Shown here piece after piece: positions 5,782-5,787 of a stretch of 5,787 nt of DNA (position 1 is its first letter; each line of letters opens with the position of its first letter). The notes under the pieces are model-generated. The model searched no databases and was not told where the DNA came from. It saw only the letters and a list, made by a program, of their open reading frames with translations. The translations under genes were made by a program, and so were the position numbers. This stretch comes from CARZYU01 sp964370085 (lineage in GTDB: Bacteria > Bacillota_I > Bacilli_A > RF39 > UBA660). The stretch lies in contig CAYJHI010000051.1 of the NCBI GenBank assembly GCA_964370085.1, positions 1 to 5,787 on the forward strand. The letters run 5' to 3'.

Positions 5782-5787
5782 TTTTAA

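Larger units (their letters stand above)
5718..5787. mobile_element. Possible insertion-sequence end abutting the ftsW remnant
   Basis: From about 5718 to the window edge the SEDS homology is gone. The DNA is extremely AT-rich, has stops in all minus-strand frames, and carries two tandem GGTTA(g)CACTTTTT repeats (5726-5758). Subterminal arrays of short repeats of the form GGTxxCACxTTTT occur at ends of IS21-type elements, so this could be one tip of such an element. No transposase sequence or target duplication is visible because the window stops 70 bp in. This is inference only. Confidence 0.3.

Noticed and set aside
1..5787. Possible Mycoplasma-type code (TGA = Trp)
   Set aside because: No gene needs TGA read through, and conserved tryptophans checked in several genes are TGG.
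5718..5787. Continuation of ftsW after a simple frameshift
   Set aside because: All three minus-strand frames of this stretch contain stops and none shows SEDS-like hydrophobic sequence, so one indel cannot restore the gene.
1..5787. tRNA, rRNA, riboswitch or CRISPR array
   Set aside because: Intergenic gaps are all shorter than ~130 bp, with no cloverleaf, conserved aptamer or regularly spaced repeats seen.

Overview
The window is AT-rich, and every gene lies on the minus strand. All the visible tryptophans I checked are TGG and no gene ends in TGA. That fits a low-GC Gram-positive (Firmicutes/Bacilli-like, perhaps an uncultured gut or Erysipelotrichia-type lineage) using the standard code. 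It argues against a Mycoplasma that reads TGA as Trp. The lineage is inferred from composition, strong GGAGG-type ribosome binding sites and gene families; there is no 16S or other marker.

Reading in the direction of transcription (right to left): the right edge holds only the last ~43 codons of an FtsW-type (SEDS) cell-division/cell-shape protein. Its homology stops abruptly near 5718. Beyond that lies very AT-rich DNA with stops in all minus-strand frames and two tandem GGTTA(g)CACTTTTT repeats, which looks like an insertion-sequence end or an assembly joint. Next comes a 300-residue soluble protein with an HExxH motif (putative zinc metallopeptidase). It has its own promoter and strong ribosome binding site and ends in a rho-independent terminator that begins inside its last codons. 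Then comes a full-length YfhO-family polytopic membrane protein (813 aa), probably involved in cell-envelope glycosylation.

After a 126-bp intergenic gap with a good sigma-A-type promoter, a tight three-gene operon follows: a 99-aa single-pass membrane protein of unknown function, a type I signal peptidase (175 aa, catalytic Ser40/Lys81) starting 1 nt after the previous stop, and a large secreted surface protein with a signal peptide, an acidic Pro-rich linker, an Ig-like domain and flanking Cys-paired modules. The surface protein runs off the left edge after 387 codons. No terminator separates the three genes.

The theme is the cell envelope: septal/wall synthesis (FtsW remnant), envelope sugar modification (YfhO), and a secretion unit in which a signal peptidase is co-transcribed with a probable secreted client. 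The most notable items are the broken ftsW end with its flanking repeats, the operon pairing a signal peptidase with a surface protein and a small membrane protein, the uncharacterised HExxH protein, and an inverted repeat placed exactly between the -35 and -10 of the operon promoter.
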